Source of the DNA: Linanthus parryae | Lineage: Eukaryota; Streptophyta; Magnoliopsida; Ericales; Polemoniaceae | Direction: 5' to 3' | Length of the DNA stretch: 64,000 nt | Assembly (NCBI GenBank): GCA_023055425.1 | Contig: JALGPY010000002.1 | Span: 134,126,427-134,190,426 of the forward strand | In this document: piece by piece, positions 1 to 12,240 of the stretch | Numbering within the stretch: the stretch's first letter is position 1 | How the letters are laid out: every line of letters starts with the position of its first letter | The notes under the pieces: generated by a model | The model's database searches: none | Seen by the model: only the letters and a program-made list of their open reading frames with translations | What the model was told of the DNA's origin: nothing | Program-made: the position numbers and the translations under genes

Positions 1-1122
1 AGCTACGCATATTCATGATCACAAATACAAGCGTTTGTGTGATCATGATCAAAAACAAAGAAAAGAAGGAAAAAAGAGATTAAACAAGGTTTCCCAAGCT
101 CCACGATGTGATCCAAGCTCCCAGTTGATGTCCCGTCCTTCAATAGTGCGTCTCCCCTCTAAAAATATGACCTAATATGTCTAAAATACGTTCCCTAAGA
201 GTCCCGGGTCAATTAGGAAAGTTTTAAGCATCGTTTCCTTAATTTTGGCCGCCTCTGCACAGTGTCTTCGTACGAAGACTTTTATCTTCGTAGGAAGAGT
301 CTTCCTGCGAAGACATTTTCTCTTCGCAGGAAGGGTCTTCGTAGGAAGTGTCTTCGTACAAAGACTTTTTCGCTTCGTAGGAAGGTCTTCCCAGATAGAT
401 ACGGCAAGTTGTTTTAGGAAGACATTTTCAGCAACTCAAAATTTGGCTAAGTATAATCTCTTCGTACGAAGACAATTCTCTTCGTACGAAGAGAAGTCTG
501 GGTCACCCAAAAACATCCTTTTTCGACTAATTCTCGAGACTCCTTTTATGCTATAAAACATTTCCAAATTCTGGGGAACCCTTCATTCCTAAATTTAGCT
601 CCTCGAAAGACGTGTTTGGCATTTCCGGATGCTTTTGGCCGCATTTTATCGCTTTGAGCATCCTTTTTGACGTAAATTTTTTGTCCGGACCCTGATAAAT
701 GTAATTTTTGCACCTTTGGATTCCTTATGCGATGTATACTTCATCCGTGTAGATAAATTCCCGTTTCCGGATCATTTTCTCGTTTTTCTCAATTATTGCC
801 TAATATTTGGCGAAAACATCCAAAACGCGCCAAATTCGTCTTTTCTTCTATTCCGAAGCTCGTTTCTTCTCTCCACTTAATTTCCGGATACGTAATTCCT
901 GTCAAACAACAACACGAACACTACCGCGAAGATCAAATGTGATAAATTATCAAAATCATACTCAAAACCATTAAGAAACGCCCGAATTGTGCATTAAAGC
1001 TCAAAAACATCCAAAAGTGCATTTTCTTCTCAAATTAGTCCAAAAACCATCACTTTGCACCGAAACGCACACAAATAACAATGTGAAACGTACGTAGGAT
1101 AAATCTTATGAAGGAGTTATCA
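1..1122 (-). repeat. 3' LTR (partial) of the Athila-like element
   Basis: Aligns with 4881-6027. It ends GGAGTTATCA at 1122, the reverse complement of the LTR start TGATAACTCC. Relative to the other LTR it lacks about 47 bp near 525 and has an extra copy of the TCTTCGTACGAAGA unit near 462-491. These indels together with scattered substitutions show that the two LTRs have diverged. Confidence 0.85.
255..492. repeat. Array of palindromic TCTTCGTACGAAGA units in the LTR
   Basis: A degenerate array of about 20-22 bp units built on the palindrome TCTTCGTACGAAGA and variants TCTTCGTAGGAAGA and TCTTCGCAGGAAG. Several units can each fold into a short hairpin. The same array lies at about 5143-5362, and a decayed version lies in the related LTR near 26045-26275. 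Confidence 0.75.
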
Positions 1123-1137
1123 AATACCCCCACACTT
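1123..1137 (-). other. Polypurine tract of the Athila-like element
   Basis: Read on the minus strand the sequence next to the 3' LTR is AAGTGTGGGGGTATT, the expected plus-strand priming tract. The same motif stands before the related LTR at 25732. Confidence 0.65.
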
Positions 1138-3053
1138 GCCATTTGCGCGTCCCGAGCAAAGTCTCATCTACTGCATTTATTTGTATATTAGCCGACAAGA
1201 CACAAACGACTCTAACATGACTCAAGACACAACAATGCAGCAATATGATGCAAATGCAAATTCTAGAATCTATCTTCACACAACACACAAAGCGCTTTGA
1301 ATATTTCTTTTTGCTAAGATGAGGCAATCTCCCTCTCATCAACTGAAAATCATCAAACTCTCACTAATCCTTTTTGAAATTCATATACTCGTAGCATGAA
1401 TTTGAAATAAAAATTTGATTTAGTGCAAAAGCTCACTCAGGCGTTTCCTTTCCTCCACCAATTCAAACCAAGACACAAGCAAGTCCTAACCTTCATTGGG
1501 TCTAATTAAGTTCAAATTTCACTGTAGCCTTTCTTCGCCGAATCATCTGAGGTTTTCATACCCTCTTATCCTTTATTGTGTTTGATGCAAATTATCCCGG
1601 TGAAGGGAGTCACAACTCCTGTGAAATAAGGCTTGACTCTAGTTTTCCTCTCTAAGCTCTACTTGGATGGAATCTGAATTTTCCATGTGACTGGAAGCAC
1701 ATTAGGTTATTTCTCCTTGAAGCACAATTTTTTCTTTTATATTTCTTTTTCCAGATTTTCTCATTTTCTTTTCTTTCGTCCTCTGTTTTTACAACCGTGC
1801 AGTAGAGCATAAAGAGCGTGGGATTTTTCAGTTAACTCTTGTGACCACCGTAAGGGATGGTGGTGTACTCCCCTCAACTTCACTTAGGCTGAGGCAACCG
1901 TACAACATGAAACCAATTCTAAACGAAGGTCCACCCCAGATCAACAAGAGACCACAAATTTCCACTTGAAAACAGAATATTAAGCTACAAGCAAAACTCA
2001 ATCTAATTAGCACACTATAGGAAACTTAGGTATACTTTACATGTCATTCTTTCACAACTTCCAAAAGTTCCCGGGATATCCTTAGTGAAACCTCTACACA
2101 AAATATTAAAGAATAAAAATTTCCCTATTACTGAATTTCCTACTCAAAAGGATTAATTCACTAAGCTCTCTTCAGTTTCAAGATCCTCGATTGCCTTTTT
2201 CTCAAACTTTTAAATTTTTCATTTTTATGGATTTTCTGTTTTTTTAATTTTTTTTTTCATAATATCCTAACTCTATATGCAAGGATTTGACTCGAAAAAA
2301 AAATAACACAACACAATTCAACTTTTGGTGGGTAGCACAATTATTTTAAAGTGCAAATTTTATGTAAACTACACTACACAATACGACAATATAAGTAAAA
2401 ACTCAACATAAACCACAACACTAACTCACAATACAATCTAAACACATCCTACATGTCACTGGCTATGCAAGATACTATGGATAGCAAACTGATAAATCAC
2501 CCCCACACTGAATGCTTCGTTGTCCTCAACGAATTTAGAGATCATGCATAGGACTCAGCAATCAATGTGAAAGGCCAGTAGGTGAGATGGAGCTATGAAA
2601 TACTTATATAAAAGAAACACAAAATTTAGCAAGAGAAAAAGATACTCACAACCACCTCAAGGGTGGGGACGAAATCACGCCCAGCAGTCCGCAAGCACAG
2701 TAATGGCGCCACCATGCTCCTATACAGTCAATGTGTATTCGCACACCGGGGTCGACTAACCTCCTCCACTAATATCCATGTCTGAAGAATCCCCAACTCG
2801 TCAATGCAAGCCCCTGTGAAGGTCATGTGTGCCATCGCACACCGGGGTGGATTCTCCCATAATCTGCTCAAATATGTCACTTGGAAAAATACCATTAGTC
2901 CCTCTCTCTCTCTCATCTCTCCAAAATAACATAATAAAATAACTAAATTTAAAAGTACAACTAAATTAAATCAAATAAATAGGTTGGGTTGCCTCCCAAC
3001 AAGCGCCTTGTAATTTAAGGTCGACGACCCGACCCAGTTACCTCAAAATATGT
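1138..3053 (-). other. Non-coding internal region of the Athila-like element
   Basis: About 1.9 kb without a supportable gene between the gag-like frame and the polypurine tract. Two blocks are shared with the plus-strand relative at 23.1-25.7 kb. They are 2510-2565 (reverse complement matches about 23595-23660) and 2985-3045 (matches about 23118-23182, centred on GCGCTTGTTGGGAGG). Long non-coding stretches before the 3' LTR are common in Athila and Tat elements. Short frames inside it are not conserved between the two copies. Confidence 0.6.
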
Positions 3054-4070
3054 TTAAGCAGATTTCTCTCTCCACTTTTTCTTCATCCACCATCGTCTCT
3101 CTTTTTGTCTCTTCTCAAGTGAGCATGCATGAGACACATATGGCAAGAAGAAGTTGTAGAAGACGACCTTTGCAAATTTCTTCTTCTTGTGCTTCCACTC
3201 CTTGATCACCGGTCTTCTCAAGAATTCATTCACCACATCATGACCCATTGTACCTTTCCTCTTCTTCTTCTTCTTCCAATTCTTCAAAATCAATATCATT
3301 GAGGATTCGTTATGTGGAAATAGAACCTCAGTTGGAACAGTAATGACCGGGAGTGCCGTCTTGACTTCTTCCTTCCCTAGCTCTTGTCTTGTAATCACAG
3401 GTGTCAAATCATGTATTGCATAAAACTGGGGTCTTTGGTCTTCCTCATGTGATTCACCCCATTTTATGATCTCAAAGAGATATGGATTATACTCAGGAAT
3501 TTCTTGATATATGTCCATGTGAACATCTCCCTGCGGTAGTTCTTTAGCTTCATGACTTTCTTCAAAGCAAATATCTTCAGTGGGCCATAAGCTAGCGATG
3601 TCCACACTCTCCCATACATGCCACGACTCCGGAATTGTGCGAGGCACAAGTTGTATAGGCTTCACAATATCATCCCAATCTGAGTCCGACTCCGAGTCTG
3701 AAGTAGCCCGAGGATCTATTACTTCATGATGAACAACATTGTAGACATAGACCTCTGGGGGTTCTTCGTCTTCCTCTTCGCACTCCTCAACTAAGCCAGG
3801 AATGATGCTACTTGGCCCATCGTCATTATCTGCATATGCCAATGCACTCGAAAGTTTTGCCAAGTGTTGTCCCTTCAGCTAGAGAGTTTCATCCATCCTA
3901 TCAATCCCTTCCTCAATTCTGTCCATCTGAGCTATCATGAGCTTCAATATTTCTTTCATCTCCTCATCTTCTTTATTGCAAGGAGGAGGGGTGTACATAT
4001 CTCCATAGGAGTAGTACGGCGAATAGCCTGGAGCTTGCCCATAGAAATTATGCCCCCACATGATCACCAA
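3054..4070 (-). pseudogene. Gag-like acidic protein frame with one in-frame stop
   Basis: A minus-strand frame starts at an ATG at 4068-4070 and runs to 3054, interrupted by a single TAG at 3879-3881. With that codon read through, the product would be about 338 residues. The N-terminal part is Tyr/Pro/Gly-rich (GQAPGYSPYYSYGDMY) followed by a short amphipathic stretch ending IDRMDETL. The middle is very acidic (EECEEEDEEPPE). The C-terminus has a Lys-rich run (KNWKKKKKRKG). There is no zinc knuckle and no protease or polymerase motif. Its position between the primer-binding site and the long non-coding tail suggests a gag remnant or an element-specific ORF. I do not recognise a family, so a captured coding fragment is also possible. 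Confidence 0.5.
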
Positions 4071-4179
4071 GATACCTGCACAATAATTCTCTAGGAAGCA
4101 GGTGAGATCAAAAAATAAATAAACAAAAGCAAAAATAAAATTCCCTAAAGTTAATAATTCTAACTAATTCAACCAAATT

Positions 4180-4196
4180 CCCCGGCAACGGCGCCA
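4180..4196 (-). other. Primer-binding site for tRNA-Asp
   Basis: The plus strand reads CCCCGGCAACGGCGCCA, identical to the 3' end of plant tRNA-Asp including CCA. The minus strand is therefore complementary to that tRNA. It lies 6 bp from the LTR edge at 4203, which fixes the element's orientation. Confidence 0.85.
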
Positions 4197-4202
4197 AAAA
4201 CT

Positions 4203-6027
4203 TGACACGATTCAACCACAAAGTGTATGGCCGTCGTGTGTAGTAATATCCGGAAATCCGGGTTTATCGAACCCAAAGGACTTGTCGTGAACTAATTAGT
4301 ATGATTAACTTTATGTGGGCTAGCAATTGAGAGTTTTCTAAACTAAACAATTAAAAAGATAAAAAAAATATTTAGTTATTGAGATTTAATATAGGAGGAA
4401 CAACAAGGACACCTCGTTTGGGGGATTGCTAGGATTTTCTTGTTGACGACGTTCTATGATTTGTGAAACACAGACAAAATTCACTTTGCTAATCGAGCAA
4501 TACTAACTTACCGAGTTACCAAGTGAGAATCCTATGCATAGGTTAGATTAAAACCGAGTAACCAAGTATTAATTATCCCTAAAAATGCATTAACGATGAA
4601 TTCTACTCTAACGATCCCATTCGACGTAGCCGAGTTACCAAGCCTATGAACGGGTGATTGTTTGATTTTACGGTTTAACAATTACCGAGTTACCAAATAA
4701 TTGCAAACTAAGTTCTAGCTAACAAGACGTCTCCAATTAACTAGATAGGATGAAGATCACGAAACAATCATTGCAAACGTAAAATCATCAATTAGGTTTA
4801 TCAAAACATGAATCTCATCATAAAATGCATAATTAATATAAAAACCCTAACCCCAAATTCGGGCCTGATCTAAAAAGTTTAGCTACGCATATTCATGATC
4901 ACAAATACAAGCGTTTCTGTGATCATGATCAAAAACAAAGAAAAGAAGGAAAAAAGAGATTAAACAGGGTTTCTCAAGCTCCACGATGTGATCCAAGCTC
5001 CCAGTTGAGGTCCCGTCCTTTAATAATGCGTCTCCCCTCAGAAAATATGACCTAATATGTCTAAAATACGTTCCCTTAGAGTCTCGGGTCAATTAGGGAA
5101 GTTTTAATCATCGTTTCCTTAATTTTGGCCGCCTCTGCACAGTGTCTTCGTACGAAGACTTTTATCTTCGTAGGAAGAGTCTTCCTGCGAAGACATTTTC
5201 TCTTCGCAGGAAGGGTCTTCGTAGGAAGAGTCTTCGTACGAAGACTTTTTCTCTTCGTAGGAAGGTCTTCCCAGATATATACTGCAAGATGTTTTAGGAA
5301 GACATTTTCAGCAACTCAAAATTTGGCTAAGTATAATCTCTTCGTACGAAGAGAAGTCTGGGTCACCCAAAAACATCCTTTTTCGACTAATTTTCGATTC
5401 CTTGCCCGCGCCTTTGCTACCTTAAGTATCTCCTCGACCTCGAGACTCCTTTTATGCTATAAAACATTCCCAAATTCCGGGGAACCCTTCATTCTTCAAT
5501 TTAGCTCCTCGAAAGACGTGTTTGGCCTTTCCGGATGCTTTTGGCCGCATTTTATCGCTTTGAGCATCCTTTTTGACGTAACTTTTTCGTCCGGACTCCG
5601 ATAAATGTAATTTTTGCACCTTTGGATTCCTTATGCGATGTATACTTCATTCGTGTAGATAAATTCCTGTTTCCGAATCATTTTCTCGTTTTTCCCAATT
5701 ATTGCCTAATATTTGGCGAAAACATCCAAAACGCGCAAAATTCGTCCTTTCTTCTATTCCGAAGCTCCTTTCTTCTCTCCACTTGATTCCCGCATACGTA
5801 ATTCCTGTCAAACAACAACACGAACACTGCCGCGAAGATCAAATGTGATAAATTATCAAAATCATACTCAAAACCATTAAGAAACGCCCGGATTGTGCAT
5901 TAAAGCTTAAAAACATCCAAAAGTGCATTTTCTTCTTAAATTAGCCCAAAAACCATCACTTTGCATCGAAATGCACACAAATAACAATGTGAAACGTACG
6001 TAGGATAACTCTTATGAAGGAGTTATC
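4203..6027 (-). repeat. 5' LTR of the Athila-like element (complete)
   Basis: About 1825 bp, from TGACACGATT (plus strand) to GGAGTTATC at 6027. The terminal A of the other copy is replaced where the flanking Angela-like sequence starts. It contains the palindromic array (5143-5362). No long ORF inside it is credible. Confidence 0.85.
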
Positions 6028-7845
6028 CGACAGCTGAACAAAGCTTCAACAAGGGAAAGGGAAAATCCATAATGATGGTGCAGAAAGGAAAAGGCAAAAG
6101 GTTTGCCTCTAACTCCAAGGGAAAAGGCAAGGAAGTTGCCAAACCCAAGGAATTTGCCCTTAATCATGTTAATTGCATAGCCAAAGGTGTGACTAAATGT
6201 GAATGTCACTAATGCAGTCAGCCTAGACACTGGAGGAGGAACTGCCCAAAATATCTGGAGGACAAGAAGCTTGGAATAGTGATTCCACCACCACCAGGTA
6301 TTTTTGTTATAGTATTCAGTATTACTTGCTCTTATCTTGGGCATTGGATACAGGATGTAGATCTCACATTTGTCGAAATGTTCAGGATCTGAAGACAAGT
6401 AGAATATTGGCTAAAGGAGAGATAGATCAGCGCGTCGAGAATGGAGCAAAGGTTGCTGCATTGGCTGTAGGCGTGTACGAGTTGTCTCTGCCTTCAGGAT
6501 TAGTTTTAGAATTATATAATTTCTATTTTGTGCCTGCTATGAGCAGAAACATTATTTCTATTTCTTTTTTGGACAAGGAAGGTTTTACTATTTCAATATA
6601 GAACAATTGTTGTTCTATTTATTTTGATAGTATTCACTATTTTAGTGCGCAATTATTTAATGGGTTATATATTTTTGATCTAAATAATCATGTCTATAAC
6701 ATTAATACCAAGAGGATTAAAATAAATGATTTAAATCCGGCTTGTCTATGGCACTGTCGTTTAGGCCATCTAAACAAGAAACGTGCCTCTAGACTCCATA
6801 AGGATGGTTTCCTAGACTCATTTGATTTTGAATCATATGAGAAATGTGAGGCGTGTTTATTGGGAAAAATTACAAAGTCCCCTTTCAATAAGAAAGGTGA
6901 GGGGACTAGTGAGCAATTTGCGCTAGTACATACTGATGTATTTGGGCCATTTGCCACGCCTTCCAAGGGTGGTTCTGTCTACTTCATCACAACTACTGAT
7001 GACTTCAGTAGATATGGATTTGTATACCTTATGAAGGCCAAATCCGAGTCCTTTGAAAAGTTCAAAATAATTCAAGAATGAAGTAGAGAAGCAGCTTGAC
7101 AAAAGTATTAAGGCTTTACGATCGGATCGTGGAGGAGAATACTTGATCCAAGAGTTTGACGACTATGTTAGAGAGTGTCGGATAATATCCTAACTCACTC
7201 CACCCGGAACGCCATAGTGGAATCGCATGTCCGAGAGGAGGAATCGAACTCTATTAGATATGGTTCGATCTATGATAAACTGATCTTCCATTATCATTTT
7301 GGGGCTATGCTCTATTGAGTGCAGCTTTTTACCATTAACCGTGTTCCATCAAAATTAGTCATGAAGACACCACATGAGATGTGGAGTGGGAGGAGTGTCG
7401 TTCATGAAGATTTAGGGTTGCAATGTCTATGTAAAATTTTTACAATCTGACAAGCTAGGGCCTAAGTCGGACAAATGCAAGTTTGTGGGATACCCTAAGG
7501 AAACTAAGGGATATTATTTCTACAATTTAACTGAGAACAAAGTGTTTGTTTCTCGGTCCGGTGTGTTTCTAGAAAGAGAGTTTGTCTCTAAAGAAGCAAG
7601 TGGGAGGACTGTAGAAGTTGAAGAAGTTCCAGAACCACAAAGCATTGATCCTATTATGGAACATGAGCAGGAACCACAACAGGTTGTGGAGCAGCCTGTT
7701 CAAGTAACACAAGAGCTTCGTAGATCTAGTAGAGTGCGCCAGGAGCCTGAGAGGTATGGACTTCTCGTGACTGAGACTGGTGACACGATGCTCATAGATG
7801 ATGAGCCTACTACCTATGAAGAGGGCATATAAGGGCCGAACTCTC
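6028..7845 (+). pseudogene. Copia gag zinc knuckle, protease and integrase remnant
   Basis: Order of domains: a CCHC-type knuckle near 6195-6250 (Cys-Glu-Cys-His, stop, then Cys...His...Cys); an aspartic protease with LDTGCRSHIC near 6340; an integrase zinc region (WHCRLGHLNKKR ... CEACLLGK) near 6750-6870; the first catalytic Asp in VHTDVFGPF near 6930; and a second Asp in LRSDRGGEY near 7120. The connecting segment VGYPKETKGYYFY is at 7485. Frame changes and stops occur near 6600, 7080, 7190 and 7440, and the region around the catalytic Glu is scrambled. The reading stops at 7845 where the Tekay LTR begins. It cannot make an active polyprotein. Confidence 0.8.
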
Positions 7846-10800
7846 TGTAATACCCCGTAAAATACTTAGGGTTAAAATAGTAAAGTGACAAATTAAATAT
7901 AAATTTAGTCGTAAAAGAAAAATAAAATAAAGTTGTGTAAATTATTTTATAATTAGTTTCGTTAAATTTTAAGAAATAATAAAGTAGTATTTGTAAATAA
8001 TTACACGAGAAATTTATTAACTTTAATCGTAACGCGAATAAAGCTACCATGTAGCTTCGTAGTTGTGCGACACACGACTACTCAACTAGATGGTGTGACA
8101 AGCCACACCCAATAGTTATTCTAGGAAAGTTATCACCAGATTTTTCTCAATTTTGTTTTTTTCCTACTCTGTTTTCTTCTTCTTCTTCGACTTCAATTTT
8201 TCTTCCTCTTCTCCTACTTTTTCTCTCTCACAAAAGTATTGCCCGACAACACCACCTCACCACCTCTTCCATCACTTTCACCTCCTACAAAATCTCTCTC
8301 TCTCTCATTCCCTTCAGCAGACCAAACCAACTACCCCACTGCCTTCATCCCCTTCGTCTTCTCCACCTCCTGCGAGAACATCACCACCACCAACGAGAAC
8401 ATCACAACCACTACCCACACCTCCTTCTTCTCAAATTCCCACGTTTCTTCCTCCTTCTTGCTCTCTGTCTTGAACAGAGAATCGAAACAGCAGCAGCATC
8501 AGTGGCTGGAACCACCACCACCGCCGCTGCAATTTCTGGCGAGGACTAGAACGACCACCAACACTACCACCTCTTTTTTCCTCCCACTCCCCCTCTATGT
8601 TCCTCTCACACTCCTCTTTGTCGCAAGCTGAACAGAGGCAGAGAAGAGATAGCAACAACTGATTCACCCAAAAGCAGAGCACCACAACATCCGCCGCTGA
8701 ACCACCATCAACGACGGCGAGATTTCGGGTAACCCAAAACAGAGCCACCCACGACCCTCCGACCCTTCCAACGGAGTCCTAGGGGTACGACTAAGCTTGA
8801 GGAAGCTTCATCCGCGCCCAGAATCCACCGGAGAAGCTCTGGTCGAACTCCACCTCCGGCACCGCCGCTCGGCCACTTGACCCGACGCGATTTTTGACTG
8901 TTTCGCGTGATTTATTGCTACCGATACGCGCAACTCTTCACCCTGAGTTGATTTAGATTGTCAAAATCGTATCTTCATGCTTAGATTCACGTTTAGATTG
9001 ATCAAATTGATAATTCATGCTTAGGGGGAGGTAGTTGTCATTTTCAGAAACTATTTTAGTTAGAAAAGGGGGGTATTTATGTTATCTTAGTAAACTATGG
9101 GCCTTCTTTGTTATTTAGCAATCTGATAATATAAAAAAAAAATATGATGTTAAGGTTTAAATTAATTTCTACACTTTGTAGCTATTAATAATAATAATTA
9201 TAATAATAATAAAAATAGCAATTACAACAATAGAAGTAGTACTAATAGTAATAATAATAGTAGCAGTAATAATAGTAATTGTGATTATGATAAATAGTAA
9301 TAACAATAATAGCAATAGTAATAAGAATAATAATAATAATAATAAGAAAAAAAAATAACAATAATCATAATACTAATAGTGATAATAATAGTAATTATAG
9401 TAATAGAAAAAATATACTAATAGTCATAATAATGATAATAGTAATAGCAAAATAAAAAGTAATTTAAACAATTTAATGATATAGATAAAATAGGGGCTAG
9501 TTAAATATAAAGTATATTCTTGAAAATAAACGAATAAGATGCATAACTTGTAATTAATAATTTTGGATTTTTTTTTAAAAATTAGTTGGTAGATAAGAAT
9601 TTTTTTAGAATTTTAAATTAACGTCTTTCTCAGTTAATAACGGCAGTTTAATTGTATTAATAAAAAGAATAAATTCTCCAACTTGTATTTTGCACTAAAA
9701 ATATTATAAATAGTTTCTATAATTAATTTGATAAGTTTGATAATTAAATGGCTAAATTAATAATATTATTTCTTTTCTTGGTTATTTAGAAATTAATATG
9801 TTAATAAAATTAGTATTTAATAATTTTCAAAAGTTTATGGACTTAAATTATGAGTTTCTACATAATATTAAAATTTAAAATATTATTAAAAATATGAATA
9901 TATATATATAGATAGGGAAAATTAAGAGATTTCAAATAAAACTTGTTAGGCTTATTATAATTTCCGATTACATATTTGTGTCGATAAACTTGTGATCAAA
10001 TAAAGAAACGTAACTTGTAGGTAACAAGCTTGTTGACGAGGGCCACGTGACAGTCTGGGAGGCTTTACGAGTTGACTGTTGAGGATCAAGGTAAGTATAC
10101 ATGCCAAGTCTAGCGCGCCTAGCTCCTTTCGTGTCTTAACTTTATTTTATTACTAGTCTCAAAATGTCTTCGTTATTTAATTGCATGTTTTATTTGAAGT
10201 TTCTTACAGTTTAAAAATGTTGTGTTGCTATGCTTTGATTCTGTCACACGAATAATAATAATAATTCTTAATTAACGTAAAGTGGAAAGACATGTGCGGG
10301 GATCGTTATATTCTCCTTTATTTAGATTGGTCGTGTTGGCTGCTGCGACTCGACCCATTTATTTAACCCGATCGTAGCCTGCCGGGTTGCTCCATGTACT
10401 CACCTCTCTGGCCGCGAGTATTTTGAGAGGGGTGCCGGCACTTAAGGTCTTGGATGCGTAGAGTTAGTAGATTATCCCCGTGTCAACAAAGTTAATAATA
10501 CAGGTTTCTCTGAGATTTGGACAGTTACAAAAGAAAAGAAGAAGTGATTGGGAATCGTATTCATTAAAAGAATGAAAAGATTACATTTGAGTCCTACTTT
10601 ACTCTTCAAGTTTACTGTTTTATATTTCAGTCCTCGTTGTTATTACATGAAAAGTAAACATGCCTCATCTCCTGTTTTACGAGCTTGGTGTTACTTACTC
10701 AGTACTTTATGCTGATTTTAGAAAACTGTGGTCTTTGTTTTCCTTCCCCCGCAGGTGTAGAAGAGGAAGATTATGGTATGACCGGGTACGAGACTCACTA

Positions 10801-10997
10801 AGGAGGTTCTGTCACAAGTTGTAAAATAGTACGAATAAAGTTAGTATCATGTATAATAGAAACATGTGACAGGATTGGGAACGTGATGTAATCTTTAATA
10901 GTATGACAGACTTGGGATGTTGTGCTTTTTATTTCCCGCAGTTACTTTTATCATCGTCCTCCCCTTCTCGTCCGAGCCGGATAAGGGGGTCGTTGCA
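7846..10997 (+). repeat. 5' LTR of the Tekay fragment
   Basis: Starts TGTAATACCC and ends GTCGTTGCA, immediately followed by GG and the primer-binding site. At 3152 bp it is long, as usual for Tekay. It holds a C-rich, Pro/Ser-codon-like stretch (8150-8900) and a degenerate AAT/AGT array (9180-9470). The motif CTAGCGCGCCTAGCTCC near 10110 parallels CTAGCGCCCATTCC in the other Tekay LTR (read on minus). Confidence 0.75.
9180..9470. repeat. Degenerate (AAT/AGT)n trinucleotide array
   Basis: About 290 bp built almost entirely from AAT, AGT, ATA and GAT triplets (for example AATAATAATAGTAGCAGTAA). It is a decayed microsatellite inside the Tekay LTR. Confidence 0.85.
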
Positions 10998-10999
10998 GG

Positions 11000-11012
11000 T
11001 GGTATCAGAGCC
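11000..11012 (+). other. Primer-binding site for initiator tRNA-Met
   Basis: TGGTATCAGAGCC, the standard plant retrotransposon priming site complementary to the initiator tRNA 3' end, 2 bp after the LTR end at 10997. Confidence 0.9.
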
Positions 11013-11460
11013 GGCAGTCCATTAAATGGGAAAGAAAAACCTGTAGGGAAACCTAAAATGAGCATAGGGAAAGATAATTAAAACTGAAAAATCCGTTGGG
11101 GTATGGGTAGCTTAGGCATAGGTCTTGGTATGTCCACTTGCAACCTGTCTCAAGAAGTGTTGTGTTGTTATAGCCCTTTGTGAATCATTTTGATTTAGCA
11201 TACAGTTTATTGGTTGTGAAAATATTCACTTACATGATAGAAAGAAGGATGAATACATAAATTGATTCGTACTTGATGTATCATTTCCTTTGCAGACTCT
11301 CGTTACATACTTTATTGTGATAATTGCTATGTGATACATGTCTATTTGTTATTTGACTTAATAATTGTGATTGTGAAATAATTGTTGAAATATATAAAAC
11401 CATAACTAAGTATACCATAGGGTGAGACTGATAGACCACTACAATATCACTTTAGGAAAG

Positions 11461-12240
11461 CTTGACCGAGACAAATGGCAAAAAACGTCAGCATGGAGCA
11501 ATTCTTCACACAAATGAGTTAGATGATGGAACGGAGGTCAGACAGGAACTAATTGGGCCAAAAAGGTGTCATAAATGAAGTCGGTGGAATTCACAGGAAA
11601 AGAGGATCCGGTTGAATTGGAGGATTGGATCATGGAAATGGATAAGATCCTTGAGGTGGTAGAATGCCCTGATGAGCGAAAAGTGAATTGTGCGGCCTTT
11701 TATCTGAAGAGTGAAGCGAACCTCTGGTGGAGAAACACACGAGAGACTCTGTTGGCCAAACCCAATTTCGACTGGGAAGATCTTCAAGCTGCTCTCAGAT
11801 CTCGTTTCTACCCACATCATGTGAAGAAAATCAAGGAAATCGAATTCCTGAACCTGCAGCAAGGGAATGACTCAGTAACGGAGTATTTCCGGAAATTTAC
11901 AGAATTGACGAGGTTCTTAGGAAACATGGTGCCTGATGAAGACTCCAAGGTTTCTCGATTCATCGGTGGACTGCACGAAAGGCTAAAAGAATCTCTACTG
12001 AGCAGAACCTACTCTACTCTCCACGAAGCCTACGACAGAGCTGCTGACATTTGGCGAGTCCGTGTATCCCAAGATGAAAAACGCAAGAAACGCAAGCTCG
12101 AGGAGACAGGAGGAAGCAAAAACAACTTTAGAAAGGGAAATCAGATGTTCAAGCCCAAAAATGGAGGAGGCAACCAGGGGCAATATCGTGGTAATCAACA
12201 GAACATTGAACCAAATCCAGCCAAATCTTACTTGCTATTG
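11461..12240 (+). pseudogene. Tekay gag remnant
   Basis: The gag core reads from the ATG at 11575: FTGKEDPVELEDWIMEMDKI, then ANLWWRNTRETLL, WEDLQAALRSRFYP and VTEYFRKFTELTRFLG. These belong to the retrotransposon gag domain found in chromoviruses. Upstream codons (about 11475-11574) continue the same protein but carry stops. Downstream it becomes Lys-rich and Asn/Gly-rich and ends at the junction before the zinc knuckle. The closest relative in this window is the gag at 33137-34384. It would be an assembly protein of the virus-like particle but is truncated here. Confidence 0.8.

Larger units (their letters stand above)
1..6027 (-). mobile_element. Non-autonomous Athila-like LTR retrotransposon, 3' LTR cut by window edge
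   Basis: Two direct repeats (1-1122 and 4203-6027, offset 4880 bp) flank 3.08 kb of internal sequence. Both begin TG and end CA-like on the plus strand. A tRNA-Asp primer-binding site lies just inside the right LTR and a purine tract (read on minus) lies just inside the left LTR, so the element reads on the minus strand. The internal part has one gag-like frame and about 1.9 kb of non-coding DNA, with no protease, reverse transcriptase or integrase. This is the layout of a large retrotransposon derivative that depends on proteins supplied in trans. It sits in the gag-protease region of the Angela-like element that resumes at 6028. About 678 bp of its 3' LTR lies left of the window, so the target duplication cannot be checked. 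Athila is preferred because tRNA-Asp priming is typical of that lineage and because a relative at 22287-25731 has an Athila-like protease. Confidence 0.83.
7846..12240 (+). mobile_element. Tekay-type chromovirus fragment (5' LTR plus part of gag)
   Basis: The LTR start TGTAATACCCCG at 7846 and the methionine-initiator primer-binding site at 11000 place it on the plus strand. Gag follows, then at about 12240 the sequence switches abruptly to Angela-like RT. Pol, the 3' LTR and roughly 80 codons of the interrupted copia gene are missing. One deletion spanning the right end of the insertion would explain this. Gag resembles the gag of the nearly complete element at 27120-38916, so the two are related. 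Confidence 0.75.

Noticed and set aside
255..492. CRISPR-like repeat array
   Set aside because: Repeats are degenerate and contiguous without spacers of constant size, and the sequence is plant nuclear DNA.
245..556. 103-codon ORF and its longer counterpart at 5125-5604
   Set aside because: They are translations of the palindromic LTR array; lengths and ends differ between the LTR copies.
4180..4196. Fragment of a tRNA-Asp gene
   Set aside because: Only the tRNA 3' end is present and it lies next to an LTR in antisense orientation, so it is a primer-binding site.
8153..8748. Overlapping ORFs of about 100-130 codons on both strands
   Set aside because: They lie in a C-rich part of the Tekay LTR, overlap in several frames and show only low-complexity Pro/Ser/Thr composition.
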